Part shown: in pieces, positions 1 to 7,771 of the stretch
How positions within the stretch are numbered: the stretch's first letter is position 1
Layout of the letters: each line of letters opens with the position of its first letter
Assembly: GCF_000273745.1 (NCBI RefSeq)
Contig: NZ_AKVZ01000012.1
Span: forward strand, 1-35,688
From: Rickettsia australis str. Phillips
GTDB taxonomy: Bacteria > Pseudomonadota > Alphaproteobacteria > Rickettsiales > Rickettsiaceae
Length of the DNA stretch: 35,688 nt
Reading direction: 5' to 3'
The notes under the pieces: generated by a model
Told to the model about the DNA's origin: nothing
The model's database searches: none
What the model saw: only the letters and a program-made list of their open reading frames with translations
Translations under genes and position numbers: made by a program

Positions 1-290
1 GTTTGCAAAGATAATACATTCCTTGACCAACCATTTTCAATGGTTTGTTGTGCATACCAAAATATTTTTTAGTTTTGAAAGAATAACAAGAAATATTTTG
101 AATAACTTTTGCCACCCATTTCTCTTTATTCTGATGTTCTAAAATTAGTTTTCCTATATTCCAATAAAGAACCATTAATTCTTTATTAACTGCTAAATGG
201 GCTTCTAATACTAGCTTTACTGATTTCTTGTTTTAAATTTTTAATTAAGTCAGTATATGATTCATTAATTAAAATATTGCTTATTGATTG
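1..290 (-). pseudogene. DUF1016 (YhcG-type PD-(D/E)XK nuclease) N-terminal remnant, runs off left edge
   Basis: Reading the minus strand in pieces gives recognisable DUF1016 N-domain sequence split over several frames. One frame, about 270 to 205, has a helical start containing NLKQEISKA. A second, about 232 to 75, contains AVNKELMVLYWNIGKLILE, the classic 'VN.EL..LYW.IG..I' signature. A third, about 65 to 3, contains FWYAQQTIENGWSRNVL, a motif usually found well downstream of the first. At least two frameshifts and one internal deletion are therefore present, with an in-frame TAA before the last block. In bacteria this family is associated with recombination and phage defence, but here it cannot make a working protein. 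It lies directly downstream of prfB. The family assignment is secure; the full extent is unknown because the window ends. Confidence 0.8.
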
Positions 291-295
291 TAAAA

Positions 296-1403
296 CTACC
301 TCTTACCACACGCATTCATAGCAAGGTTTGCTGAGACAAATTCTTCAAGGTCACCGTCAAGCACTCCTTTAGTGTCGGAAGTTTCGTAATCGGTGCGTAA
401 ATCTTTCACCATTTGGTAAGGCTGTAGGACGTATGATCTAATTTGATATCCCCAGCTATTATCGGTTTTGGCAGCATTCTGCTCGTTAACGCTGTCTGTA
501 CGTTTTTGCATTTCAAGCTCATAGAGTTTTGCTTGAAGCATCTTCATAGCTTGAGCTTTATTTTTATGTTGCGATCTATCGCTTTGACATTGTGTTACCG
601 TACCGGTCGGTATATGGGTGATACGTACGGCAGAATCGGTAGTATTAACGTGCTGTCCGCCTGCTCCCGATGCTCTAAAAGTATCGATTCTTAAATCTTT
701 ATCCTCGATAGTAATTGCTATATTATCGTCAATTTCAGGGTATACCCAGCTACTTGCAAAGCTAGTCATTCTTTTACCTGCAGCATTAAACGGGGAAATA
801 CGTACCAGCCTATGAACTCCTGCTTCGGTTTTAAACCAGCCGTGAGCCCTCTTGCCTATTATCCTAATCGTGCATGATTTAATGCCTACTTCTTCACCGT
901 TAATCATATTGATTATTTCGGTTTTAAAGCTGAGTCTTTCTGCAAAACGCAAATACATGCGCATCATAATAGATGCCCAGTCGTGGCTTTCAGTTCCTCC
1001 TGCACCAGCATTAATCTCTAAAAAGCAGTTATTACCGTCCGCTTCACCTGAGAATAAACATTCGGTTTCAAATTTGGCAGCAATGATGCTTAAATTTTTT
1101 AAGTCCTGTTCAATTTGTGAAAGTGTTTCTAAATCGTTTTCGGCTTCAGCCATTTCTTCAAGTTCTAAAGCATCTTTTAAATTGGATTTGAGTTTATTAA
1201 AAGCAATGAGTTTTTCTTCTAGATTACTTTTTTCTCGAAGTAATGTTTGTGCGTTAGCCTGATCGTTCCATAAACTTGGATCGGCTGTTAATTCTTCTAG
1301 TTCTCTTAGTCTTTCAGTTGATGCTTCAACGTCAAAGTGACCTCCAAAGTAGTTCTAAAGATTGCTCAATTTTTTTTACGTAATTTTCTATCTCGGCTCT
1401 CAT
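296..1403 (-). CDS. prfB: Peptide chain release factor 2, made by programmed +1 frameshift
   Basis: RF2 recognises UGA and UAA stop codons on the ribosome and triggers peptidyl-tRNA hydrolysis. The product contains the hydrolysis motif GAGGQHVN, and the stop-codon recognition tripeptide SPF in RISPFNAAGKR. The longest uninterrupted frame begins only at 1153, but the real start is the ATG at 1403, preceded by AGGA at 1414-1411. The first 23 codons end at an in-frame UGA (1335-1333). A +1 shift there continues into an open frame through coiled N-terminal sequence (ERLRELEELTADPSLWND) and joins the rest, giving about 368 residues, close to the 365 of E. coli RF2. Expression should therefore be autoregulated: low RF2 slows termination at the UGA and favours shifting. 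It is divergent from lepA across a palindromic repeat, and the DUF1016 remnant lies downstream. Confidence 0.95.
1332..1346 (-). promoter_or_regulatory. prfB: prfB programmed +1 ribosomal frameshift site
   Basis: On the minus strand the sequence reads GGAGGTCACTTTGAC. It has the three classic parts: a Shine-Dalgarno-like GGAGG (1346-1342), a three-base spacer, then the slippery CTT followed by UGA and C (1338-1332). Spacing and slip codon match the known E. coli prfB site (SD-like block, three bases, CUU UGA C). The shifted frame is open and encodes the expected RF2 N-terminal helices, so this is a functional recoding site rather than a mutation. Confidence 0.93.
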
Positions 1404-1454
1404 TATTTTTTCCTGTTATAAATTTCGATTTTGTTATATATTATCGTGGTTTAG

Positions 1455-1533
1455 TGTCATACCGTGGCTTGATCACGGTATCTTGTATCACAGCTTGTGT
1501 CCTGAGATTCCGCGATCAAGTCGCGTGATGACA
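1455..1533. repeat. RPE-type palindromic repeat (TGTCATACCG family)
   Basis: The element starts TGTCATACCGTGGCTTGATC and ends CGCGATCAAGTCGCG then TGATGACA, so both arms are themselves palindromic and the whole element is an inverted repeat of about 79 bp. Related copies lie at 5581, 7741, 8144, 19466, 22809 and 33570. This copy sits between the divergent prfB and lepA starts. I do not assign it to a numbered RPE family. Confidence 0.8.
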
Positions 1534-1572
1534 CCGCTCCAATAAACAAACGAAAATTATATCACAATAATT

Positions 1573-3375
1573 ATGAATAATCAAAAATATATACGGAACT
1601 TCTCAATCATTGCACATATCGATCATGGTAAATCTACGTTAGCTGATAGGTTAATTGAGCATTGCGGCGGGCTTCAGGCTAGAGAAATGAGCCAGCAAGT
1701 GCTAGATTCGATGGATATCGAAAAAGAGCGAGGTATAACTATTAAAGCACAAACCGTGCGGCTTGTATATAAAGCTAAAGACGGTAATACCTATTATTTG
1801 AATCTAATGGATACTCCTGGGCATGTCGATTTTGCTTATGAGGTCAGTAGGTCGCTTGCTGCTTGCGAAGGCTCGTTGTTGGTAGTTGATAGTACGCAAG
1901 GAGTAGAAGCCCAAACGCTTGCCAATGTTTATCAAGCAATTGAGCATGATCATGAAATTGTACCAGTGCTTAACAAGATTGATTTGCCAGCGTCAGAACC
2001 TGAGCAGGTTAAGCAGCAAATAGAGGATATAATCGGAATTGATGCAAGTGAAGCTGTGCTAATCTCTGCTAAAAGCGGTATAGGAATTGATGTAGTTCTA
2101 GAAGCAATAGTCAATAAATTACCTCCACCAAAAGAAAGTAGCACGGATATCTTAAAAGCGTTACTTGTCGATAGTTGGTATGATCCTTATCTTGGGGTAG
2201 TGATTTTAGTACGTATTATTGATGGGACTTTACGTAAAAACATGCGGATTAAAATGATGGCAACAAATTCTGTTTATACCGTTGAGAATGTCGGCTTTTT
2301 TACTCCGAAAAAACATATGTCAGATGTTTTATATGCAGGTGAAATCGGTTTTTTTACTGCTGCTATAAAGCAAGTAGCGGATTGTAAAGTCGGGGATACT
2401 ATCACGGACGAGAAAAAACCTTGTGAGGAAGAACTTCCCGGCTTTAAGCCGAACCTACCTGTAGTGTTTTGTGGGCTTTATCCGACAGATAGTGCAGAGT
2501 TTGAACATCTAAAGGATTCGCTAGCTAAATTACGTCTTAATGATGCTAGTTTTGAGTATGAAATGGAAAGCTCTTCAGCTCTTGGAGTAGGTTTTAGGTG
2601 CGGTTTTTTAGGACTATTACATTTAGAGATAATCCAAGAACGTTTAAGTAGGGAATTCGATTTAGATTTAATCACTACTGCTCCAAGCGTGGTATATAAA
2701 ATTCATATGAGGTATGGTGAAAGCTTGGAGATTCATAACCCCGCAGATTTGCCTGATTTGCAAAAAATCGAATCGATGGAAGAGCCATGGATTAAGGCAA
2801 CTATAATGGTACCTGATGAATTTTTAGGTACAGTATTATCGCTTTGTACGGAAAAAAGAGGGGTTCAACTTGATCATAGCTATATAGCGAATAGAGCTAA
2901 AATAGTTTATAAATTACCGCTAAATGAGATAGTGTACGATTTTTACGATCGTTTAAAAAGCTGCTCTAAAGGTTATGCAAGTTTTGAATGGCAAATAGAT
3001 GTTTATGAACCTTCTGAGCTTGTTAAGCTTGGTATCCTGGTTAACGGTGAGGTAGTTGATGCATTATCGACAATCGTACACCGCTCACGTGCCGAGCAAA
3101 GGGGTAGGGTGTTATGCGTAAGGTTAAAGGATTTAATACCAAGACAGCAGATCGATATAGCCATTCAGGCAAGTATCGGTAGCCGTATTATTGCTCGTGA
3201 GACTATTAAAGCCCTACGTAAAGATGTTTTATCAAAATGTTACGGCGGTGATATAAGCCGTAAACGTAAACTACTTGAGAAGCAAAAAGCAGGTAAAAAG
3301 AGAATGAGACAGTACGGTAATATAGAAATCCCGCAATCTGCATTTATCGCCGCTTTAAAAATAGGTGATGAATAG
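1573..3375 (+). CDS. lepA: Elongation factor 4 (back-translocase GTPase LepA)
   Basis: EF4 is a ribosome-binding GTPase of the EF-G/EF-Tu class that moves stalled post-translocation ribosomes backwards, often under ionic stress. The 600-residue length is normal for LepA. The G1 loop is AHIDHGKST (residues 14-22), G2 lies in the [11 protein letters not shown] segment, G3 is DTPGH near residue 80, and G4 is NKID near residue 135. The C-terminal half carries the LepA-specific basic tail with [19 protein letters not shown], the tRNA-contacting region. The ATG at 1573 places [21 protein letters not shown] exactly where the family begins. It is transcribed away from prfB and followed by a repeat-bearing spacer and tRNA-Asn. 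Nothing suggests damage. Confidence 0.97.
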   Translation: MNNQKYIRNFSIIAHIDHGKSTLADRLIEHCGGLQAREMSQQVLDSMDIEKERGITIKAQTVRLVYKAKDGNTYYLNLMDTPGHVDFAYEVSRSLAACEGSLLVVDSTQGVEAQTLANVYQAIEHDHEIVPVLNKIDLPASEPEQVKQQIEDIIGIDASEAVLISAKSGIGIDVVLEAIVNKLPPPKESSTDILKALLVDSWYDPYLGVVILVRIIDGTLRKNMRIKMMATNSVYTVENVGFFTPKKHMSDVLYAGEIGFFTAAIKQVADCKVGDTITDEKKPCEEELPGFKPNLPVVFCGLYPTDSAEFEHLKDSLAKLRLNDASFEYEMESSSALGVGFRCGFLGLLHLEIIQERLSREFDLDLITTAPSVVYKIHMRYGESLEIHNPADLPDLQKIESMEEPWIKATIMVPDEFLGTVLSLCTEKRGVQLDHSYIANRAKIVYKLPLNEIVYDFYDRLKSCSKGYASFEWQIDVYEPSELVKLGILVNGEVVDALSTIVHRSRAEQRGRVLCVRLKDLIPRQQIDIAIQASIGSRIIARETIKALRKDVLSKCYGGDISRKRKLLEKQKAGKKRMRQYGNIEIPQSAFIAALKIGDE

Positions 3376-3404
3376 ACAGAAACTCTATTTTAGAGGTAAT
3401 TTGT

Positions 3405-3520
3405 ACGTCGTTCTGTTACTCGAATGCTCATGTACATTTGAGTACGTTGCAGTTCAAGGTGAAGTATCTCTGGAGGGATTCCTCTCTAAATTCTCGTTTT
3501 TGCAGAGGTAATAAACTTTT
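3405..3520. repeat. Short inverted-repeat sequence downstream of lepA
   Basis: This stretch contains ACTCGAATGCTCATGTACAT followed by TTGAGTACGTTGCAGTT, which forms imperfect inverted repeats. It loosely resembles the inner part of the elements at 15181 and 30634 (TGCTCACGTA then AGTATACT). A further weak stem, GAGG-GATT-CCTC, lies near 3472-3484. It may be a worn copy of that family and may help end lepA transcription; neither is certain. Confidence 0.35.
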
Positions 3521-3607
3521 TTTATTTTGTATAAAGAAAACGCTAGACGTTATAGAAAAGATTTGTTATAAGAAGTTATCTAAAATTTTTTAGATGTTTT
3601 CACTTAT

Positions 3608-3682
3608 TCCTCGGTAGCTCAGTGGTAGAGCAAACGGCTGTTAACCGTTCGGTCGCTGGTTCGAGTCCAGCCCGGGGAGCCA
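3608..3682 (+). tRNA. tRNA-Asn (anticodon GTT)
   Basis: A complete cloverleaf can be folded. The acceptor stem TCCTCGG (3608-3614) pairs with CCGGGGA (3672-3678), with G as discriminator and an encoded CCA end (3680-3682). The D arm is GCTC/GAGC. The anticodon stem AACGG/CCGTT encloses CTGTTAA with anticodon GTT at 3640-3642. The T arm contains GGTTCGAGTCC. A phage capsid fragment begins within about 20 bases of the 3' end, consistent with the tRNA having once served as an integration site. Confidence 0.97.
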
Positions 3683-3699
3683 TTCCTCAATTTTCGACA

Positions 3700-4050
3700 A
3701 ATTTACGAATGAATCAAACGGCAAGTGCAGCATAAAGTTAGGCTTTTTGCCTGTTAATTTAGTTGTTGAAAACACAGTTGGTACAGCCCAATTTATTTGG
3801 GAGAGCTATAGTAAAGAGTCAGGGTTCGGCTATTTAAATGGTTACAAAGTCGGTACAACTAACCAAATGCCAGTGGATACGTTATTATTCGGTAATTTTG
3901 CTAATTTAGTTATCCGGACAATGGGGAGTATTAGAAGTACTAGTTGACCTTTATGCTCTTGGCACAAGTGGCGGCATAAGAATAAAACTTATGCAAGATA
4001 TCGACATTGCCATCAGACACCATGAATCCTTTGCGGTTGCTAAGAAATAA
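3700..4050 (+). pseudogene. HK97-type phage major capsid protein, C-terminal remnant
   Basis: Three frames together give the end of an HK97-fold capsid protein. The first piece reads RMNQTASAA (about 3705-3731), resembling the conserved 'MN..T...I..LK' segment. The second, about 3725-3915, contains GYKVGTTNQMPVDTLLFGNF, typical of the capsid A-domain. The third continues from about 3918 with WGVLEVLVDLYALGTSGGI and ends IDIAIRHHESFAVAK before a TAA at 4048-4050. Two frameshifts and the loss of the N-terminal two thirds make it non-functional. It begins just behind tRNA-Asn, and its stop abuts the convergent stop of the higA remnant. It does not look like the RcGTA capsid C-terminus as I remember it, so an ordinary siphovirus-type prophage is the more likely source. 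Confidence 0.75.
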
Positions 4051-4345
4051 CTAACTTGCTATTCTATTTACTTCCATTGTACGAATACGATTTTTAATAT
4101 GAGACCATTCGTTACGCTGGGCTAATTTTAAATCATATCTTGCTTGTAAATTGATCCATAACTGAGCTGAAGTTTGAAAATATTTCCCGAGTCTCAGTGC
4201 TATATCAGCCGTAAGGGTTCGTTTGCCATGCACTATAGGCGTGAATACGGCTAGGCGGTACATCAATATCACGAGCTAAATTTAAACTTGTTTGTGCTTT
4301 CTCATAGCCGAGCATAAATTCTTTATACAAAATTAAATTGTAAAG
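4051..4345 (-). pseudogene. HigA-family XRE antitoxin, frameshifted
   Basis: HigA antitoxins bind the HigB mRNA interferase and repress their own operon through a helix-turn-helix. On the minus strand the N-terminal part is in one frame (EFMLGYEKAQTSLNLARDID then VPPSRIH, about 4336 to 4257). The C-terminal part is in another (IVHGKRTLTADIALRLGKYF then QTSAQLWINLQARYDL, ending at 4051). Together they cover the usual HigA order: helix-turn-helix, 'GKR.ITADTALRL', 'FWLNLQ..YDL'. One frameshift near 4255-4240 separates them. No higB toxin is recognisable upstream in 4346-4461, where I see nothing else. The longest surviving piece starts at 4272 and could make 73 residues without the first DNA-binding helix, so a residual product is possible but unlikely to repress. 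Confidence 0.75.
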
Positions 4346-4461
4346 AAATATATACTGTTTAAAATAAAAGTCAATAGGAATTTTCGCTTTATACGATAAA
4401 TAAGAAAGTGCAGTGCAACTTATTATTAATTTATGTTATCAATTTTATCAATATAATTGAA

Positions 4462-5562
4462 CTAGTTTAAAGTGGTATGTCCGTGTACCTGAGCATTCAT
4501 CACAAGTCCAAAGCCTATTAGCATGGATGCGATCATTGTTCCGCCGTAAGAAATAAATGGTAAAGGTACACCTACTACAGGAAGCAAGCCCATAACCATA
4601 GCTATATTAATAAATACGTGACTAAATAAAATCGAATTAATACCTATTACCATTAATTTACTAAAAATCTTTCGGCAATTTGCGGCAATTAATAAAGAAA
4701 TAGTTATAAGTGCAAAATATAATATTAATAAAAATATCCCTCCTATAAAGCCGAACTCTTCGGCAAAGGTAGCAAAGATAAAGTCTGTTTGATGTTCGGG
4801 AAGAAAATCTAAATGACTTTGACTACCCTGATTTAAACCTCGTCCAAATAGGCTACCTGAACCTATAGCGATTTTAGACTGAATAATATTATAACTAGCA
4901 CCGAGCGGATCATGTTCTGGATCTAAAAAAACCATCACTCGTTTTTTTTGATAATCATACATCATATTCCAAGCAATAGGCAGGCTAATAAGAGTAGCAA
5001 CAGCTATTATTATAAAATATTTTATTCTAAAACCTGCAGCAAAAAATATAATTGTCGAAACAATTAAAACAATCATTCCAGTACCTAAATCAGGTTCTCT
5101 AATTATTAGAAAAGCCGGTATTAAAACTCCTATAATTGGTATGATAACTTTATGAAATTTTGTTAGATCATCAATTATTAGTGAATGGAAATACCTCGCA
5201 AGCATTAGTACAACGGCAATTTTTATCGGTTCGGAAGGCTGAAGCTTAACGATACCGATATCGATCCATCTTTTTCCGCCCATGGCAGTTGAGCCAAAAA
5301 GCTCCACGGCTACTAGTAAAGCGAGTACGCAAAAATAAAAGATATACGATAACCTAAATATTATTCGTAAATCAATTAATGCAATAATAATGGCTAAAGG
5401 CAAGAATATACAAAAATTTATAATTTGTTTGTAAGCCCAAGGCTGCAAATTGCTATTCGCGGCAGAATAAAGTACAATGAAACCAATACAGCAAATTAAG
5501 ATGATTAGTAAAATTAAAGTGAGTGGTAATTTTTGTAATTGTTCTAGATAATTTTTATTCAT
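4462..5562 (-). CDS. rodA: RodA, SEDS peptidoglycan glycosyltransferase of the elongasome
   Basis: RodA polymerises lipid II glycan strands with its partner PBP2 during side-wall growth under MreB control. The 366-residue protein is almost entirely hydrophobic, with about ten membrane helices. It carries SEDS landmarks: VLYSAANSN near the start, GGKRWIDIG with KLQPSE (residues about 95-111), REPDLGTG (about 156-163, with the catalytic-region Asp), HQTDFIFA, and the C-terminal PVVGVPLPFISYGGT. Length and motifs are normal. It begins at the ATG at 5562 and is separated from ptrB, transcribed in the same direction, by a palindromic repeat at 5581-5659. FtsW is the alternative family member, but the size and the GVPLPFISYGG context favour RodA. 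Confidence 0.92.
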   Translation of the reverse strand: MNKNYLEQLQKLPLTLILLIILICCIGFIVLYSAANSNLQPWAYKQIINFCIFLPLAIIIALIDLRIIFRLSYIFYFCVLALLVAVELFGSTAMGGKRWIDIGIVKLQPSEPIKIAVVLMLARYFHSLIIDDLTKFHKVIIPIIGVLIPAFLIIREPDLGTGMIVLIVSTIIFFAAGFRIKYFIIIAVATLISLPIAWNMMYDYQKKRVMVFLDPEHDPLGASYNIIQSKIAIGSGSLFGRGLNQGSQSHLDFLPEHQTDFIFATFAEEFGFIGGIFLLILYFALITISLLIAANCRKIFSKLMVIGINSILFSHVFINIAMVMGLLPVVGVPLPFISYGGTMIASMLIGFGLVMNAQVHGHTTLN

Positions 5563-5580
5563 TGTTTTTTATATTTATTC

Positions 5581-5659
5581 TGTCATACCGTGGCTTGACC
5601 ACGGTATCCAGTCTTGTTTAATTTTTTTTGGATCCCGCGATCAAGTCGCGGGATGACAA
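5581..5659. repeat. RPE-type palindromic repeat (TGTCATACCG family)
   Basis: This 79-bp element begins TGTCATACCGTGGCTTGACC, has an AT-rich centre, and ends CGCGATCAAGTCGCGGGATG followed by ACA. Each arm is an inverted repeat. It fills nearly the whole gap between ptrB and rodA and so lies inside their probable transcription unit. Confidence 0.85.
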
Positions 5660-5667
5660 TAAAATCT

Positions 5668-7722
5668 TTAAACCTTCACGTCAAAAATCTTAAAAATAAA
5701 TACTAATTCGTCAGTTATCTCTTTCAAATAATCAAAGCGACCGGCGGAACCTTTATGCCCTGTATCCATATTTATTTTTAATAATAAAGGATTATTGTCC
5801 GTTTTTAGATCTCGTAATTTTGCGACCCATTTAGCCGGTTCCCAGTAACCGACTCGAGGGTCGGATATACCGCAAGTAATGAATAGAGCAGGGTAGTTTT
5901 GTACTTTTACGTTATCATAAGGGGAATATGATTTAATATATTCAAAATATTCTTTCTCTTTCGGATTACCCCATTCATTATATTCCAAGAGAGTTAGCGG
6001 TAAGCTTTCATCAAGCATGGTACTCAAAACATCAACAAATGGTACATGAGCGACTGCCGCTCTATAAGTTTCCGGTTTTTCGTTTAGTACGTAACCGATT
6101 AACATACCGCCGGCACTACCGCCCATTATTACTATATTGTTGTTACTTGTATATTTTTCTTTAATTAAAGCTCTACTACAAGCTATAAAATCTTCAAAGG
6201 TTCTTTTTTTAGTTAAAAACTTAGCTGCTTCATACCAATCATGACCTAAATCGTCGCCGCCTCTAATATGCACAACCGCATAAATAAAACCACGATTTGC
6301 AAGCGTTACTGCCATGTTGCTAAAATTAACAGGCATGCTAATCCCGTAAGCTCCGTAACCCATTAAATATAAAGGATTTGAGCCATCTTTTTTAAATAAA
6401 GATTTTTTATAAAACAAGGTTATGGGTACTTTTACATCTTCATTATCTACAAATATCCTCTCTACTTTATATCTTTTTGGATTAAAGCCTGAAGGTATTT
6501 CTTGGGTCTTTAATATCACTAATGTATTGTTATCAAAATCGTAGCTATAAGTGGTATTTGGTATTGCTAGAGAAGAGTAGTCTACTCTGATATCGTCTTC
6601 CTCAAAGTTTGTAGAAAAACTATTTGCTTGGAAACTTTCGTCATGAAAGCGAATTATTTTTTCTTGTAAATCGTTAAATTGCTTTATTTTAATTAGCGGT
6701 AAACCTTGGTCACGATAATTTAAGATTAAATAATTATTTGTAACCTCAAAGCTTTTTAAATATTTGTCCTGTTCTTCTTTAATATAAATATCATCCCAGC
6801 TAGTATTTTCAAAATTATTTATCGGCAGTTTTACAGCATGGAAATTTTTAGCTTTATAATTAGTTTTAATATAAAAATAATCGCCATTATGTTCTATTTC
6901 ATAGAATATTTTATTTTCTGCGGCTCGTACTAATTTAGGCGTAAAATTATCATCCTGCATAGAAATTACGTAAATTTCATTTTCATTATGATCGCCTGAA
7001 TTTATAAAAATATATTCATGACTTGCTGATTTTTTACAGTTGATAAAATGAAGAGGGTTTTTTACCTCGAATATTAATTTGTCCTTAGTAATATCTTCCC
7101 CTAAATGATGGAACATTACCTTATTCCAGCGTTGATTCTCATTAATAGTAATATAGAAAAAGCCGTTTAGTTGTTCATGCCAAATCACAGTAGGAGCAAC
7201 ATCCTGTACTTCATCAGGTAAGTATTTTTGCTCTTTAAGATTGTATATTTTGATATTGTATTGCTCATTACCCGTAAAATCAACGCTATAAGACATTAAA
7301 TTTTGATCAGGTGACATTGCAAGCTTAGCAACATCGGTAAAACCACCGTTTGAAGCAAGAATGTTAACATCTAATATTACTTCTTCTTCTGCTTCCATGC
7401 TATTATGCTTCCGGCAATATATAGGATAATTTTTATTCCACTCTACTCTATGGTAATAGTAATAATCTTTTTTCTTAACATATACCGATTCATCGTCTAA
7501 TTTGACTCGTCCTCTTAATTCTTCAAAAATCTTTTCCTTATCCTTTTGTAGATCGGCAAAGAAATTTTCGGTATATTTATTCTCGGCTTTTAAGTAATCT
7601 AAAATTTTAGAGTCTGCTACATTTGGCCATTTGGGATCACGCAGCCATTGATAATCATCGTTTATTGTTTGTCCGTGGGCTTCAAAGCTGTAATTTTGTT
7701 TATTTGCGATGGGTGGTTTCAT
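5668..7722 (-). CDS. ptrB: Oligopeptidase B (protease II), S9 prolyl oligopeptidase family
   Basis: Oligopeptidase B cleaves short peptides after Arg or Lys in the cytoplasm. The 684 residues match the family length. The N-terminal part (APHIAKQ-like start, here PPIANKQNYSFEAHGQTIND with DDYQWLRD) is followed by a seven-bladed beta-propeller (about 70-400), then an alpha/beta-hydrolase domain. Nucleophile Ser536 lies in GGSAGG, Asp621 in SDPRVGYWEPAKW, and His656 in TGHKGSAGR, giving a complete triad. YGAYGISM and VVHIRGGDDLGHDWYEAAK are S9 family hallmarks. No signal peptide is visible. It could be co-transcribed with the antiporter genes upstream, though a half-repeat at 7741-7771 intervenes. 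No damage is visible. Confidence 0.95.
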   Translation of the reverse strand: MKPPIANKQNYSFEAHGQTINDDYQWLRDPKWPNVADSKILDYLKAENKYTENFFADLQKDKEKIFEELRGRVKLDDESVYVKKKDYYYYHRVEWNKNYPIYCRKHNSMEAEEEVILDVNILASNGGFTDVAKLAMSPDQNLMSYSVDFTGNEQYNIKIYNLKEQKYLPDEVQDVAPTVIWHEQLNGFFYITINENQRWNKVMFHHLGEDITKDKLIFEVKNPLHFINCKKSASHEYIFINSGDHNENEIYVISMQDDNFTPKLVRAAENKIFYEIEHNGDYFYIKTNYKAKNFHAVKLPINNFENTSWDDIYIKEEQDKYLKSFEVTNNYLILNYRDQGLPLIKIKQFNDLQEKIIRFHDESFQANSFSTNFEEDDIRVDYSSLAIPNTTYSYDFDNNTLVILKTQEIPSGFNPKRYKVERIFVDNEDVKVPITLFYKKSLFKKDGSNPLYLMGYGAYGISMPVNFSNMAVTLANRGFIYAVVHIRGGDDLGHDWYEAAKFLTKKRTFEDFIACSRALIKEKYTSNNNIVIMGGSAGGMLIGYVLNEKPETYRAAVAHVPFVDVLSTMLDESLPLTLLEYNEWGNPKEKEYFEYIKSYSPYDNVKVQNYPALFITCGISDPRVGYWEPAKWVAKLRDLKTDNNPLLLKINMDTGHKGSAGRFDYLKEITDELVFIFKIFDVKV

Positions 7723-7740
7723 GTTTTTTATTTTTTTGAG

Positions 7741-7771
7741 TGTTATACCGTGGTCAAGCCATAGTATGACA
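7741..7771. repeat. Single palindromic arm of the TGTCATACCG repeat, overlapping a gene end
   Basis: The 31 bases from TGTTATACCGTGGTCAAGCC to GTATGACA form one arm of the repeat and are self-complementary. The element overlaps the last codons of the antiporter-like gene ending at 7754. Read on the minus strand it supplies codons for C-H-T-M-A and the TGA stop, so that gene's 3' end is derived from the repeat. Confidence 0.8.

Noticed and set aside
443-1262. Plus-strand open frames opposite prfB
   Set aside because: They lie fully antisense to a clear release factor gene, have no recognisable motifs and no ribosome site.
1573-3375. lepA as EF-G or another translational GTPase
   Set aside because: The basic LepA tail ([19 protein letters not shown]), the 600-residue length and the lack of EF-G domain IV features fix it as EF4.
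3700-4050. Capsid remnant as part of the same gene transfer agent as 27383-30573
   Set aside because: The surviving C-terminus (DLYALGTSGGI ... HHESFAVA) resembles ordinary HK97 prophage capsids, and the two loci are 23 kb apart with no linking genes.
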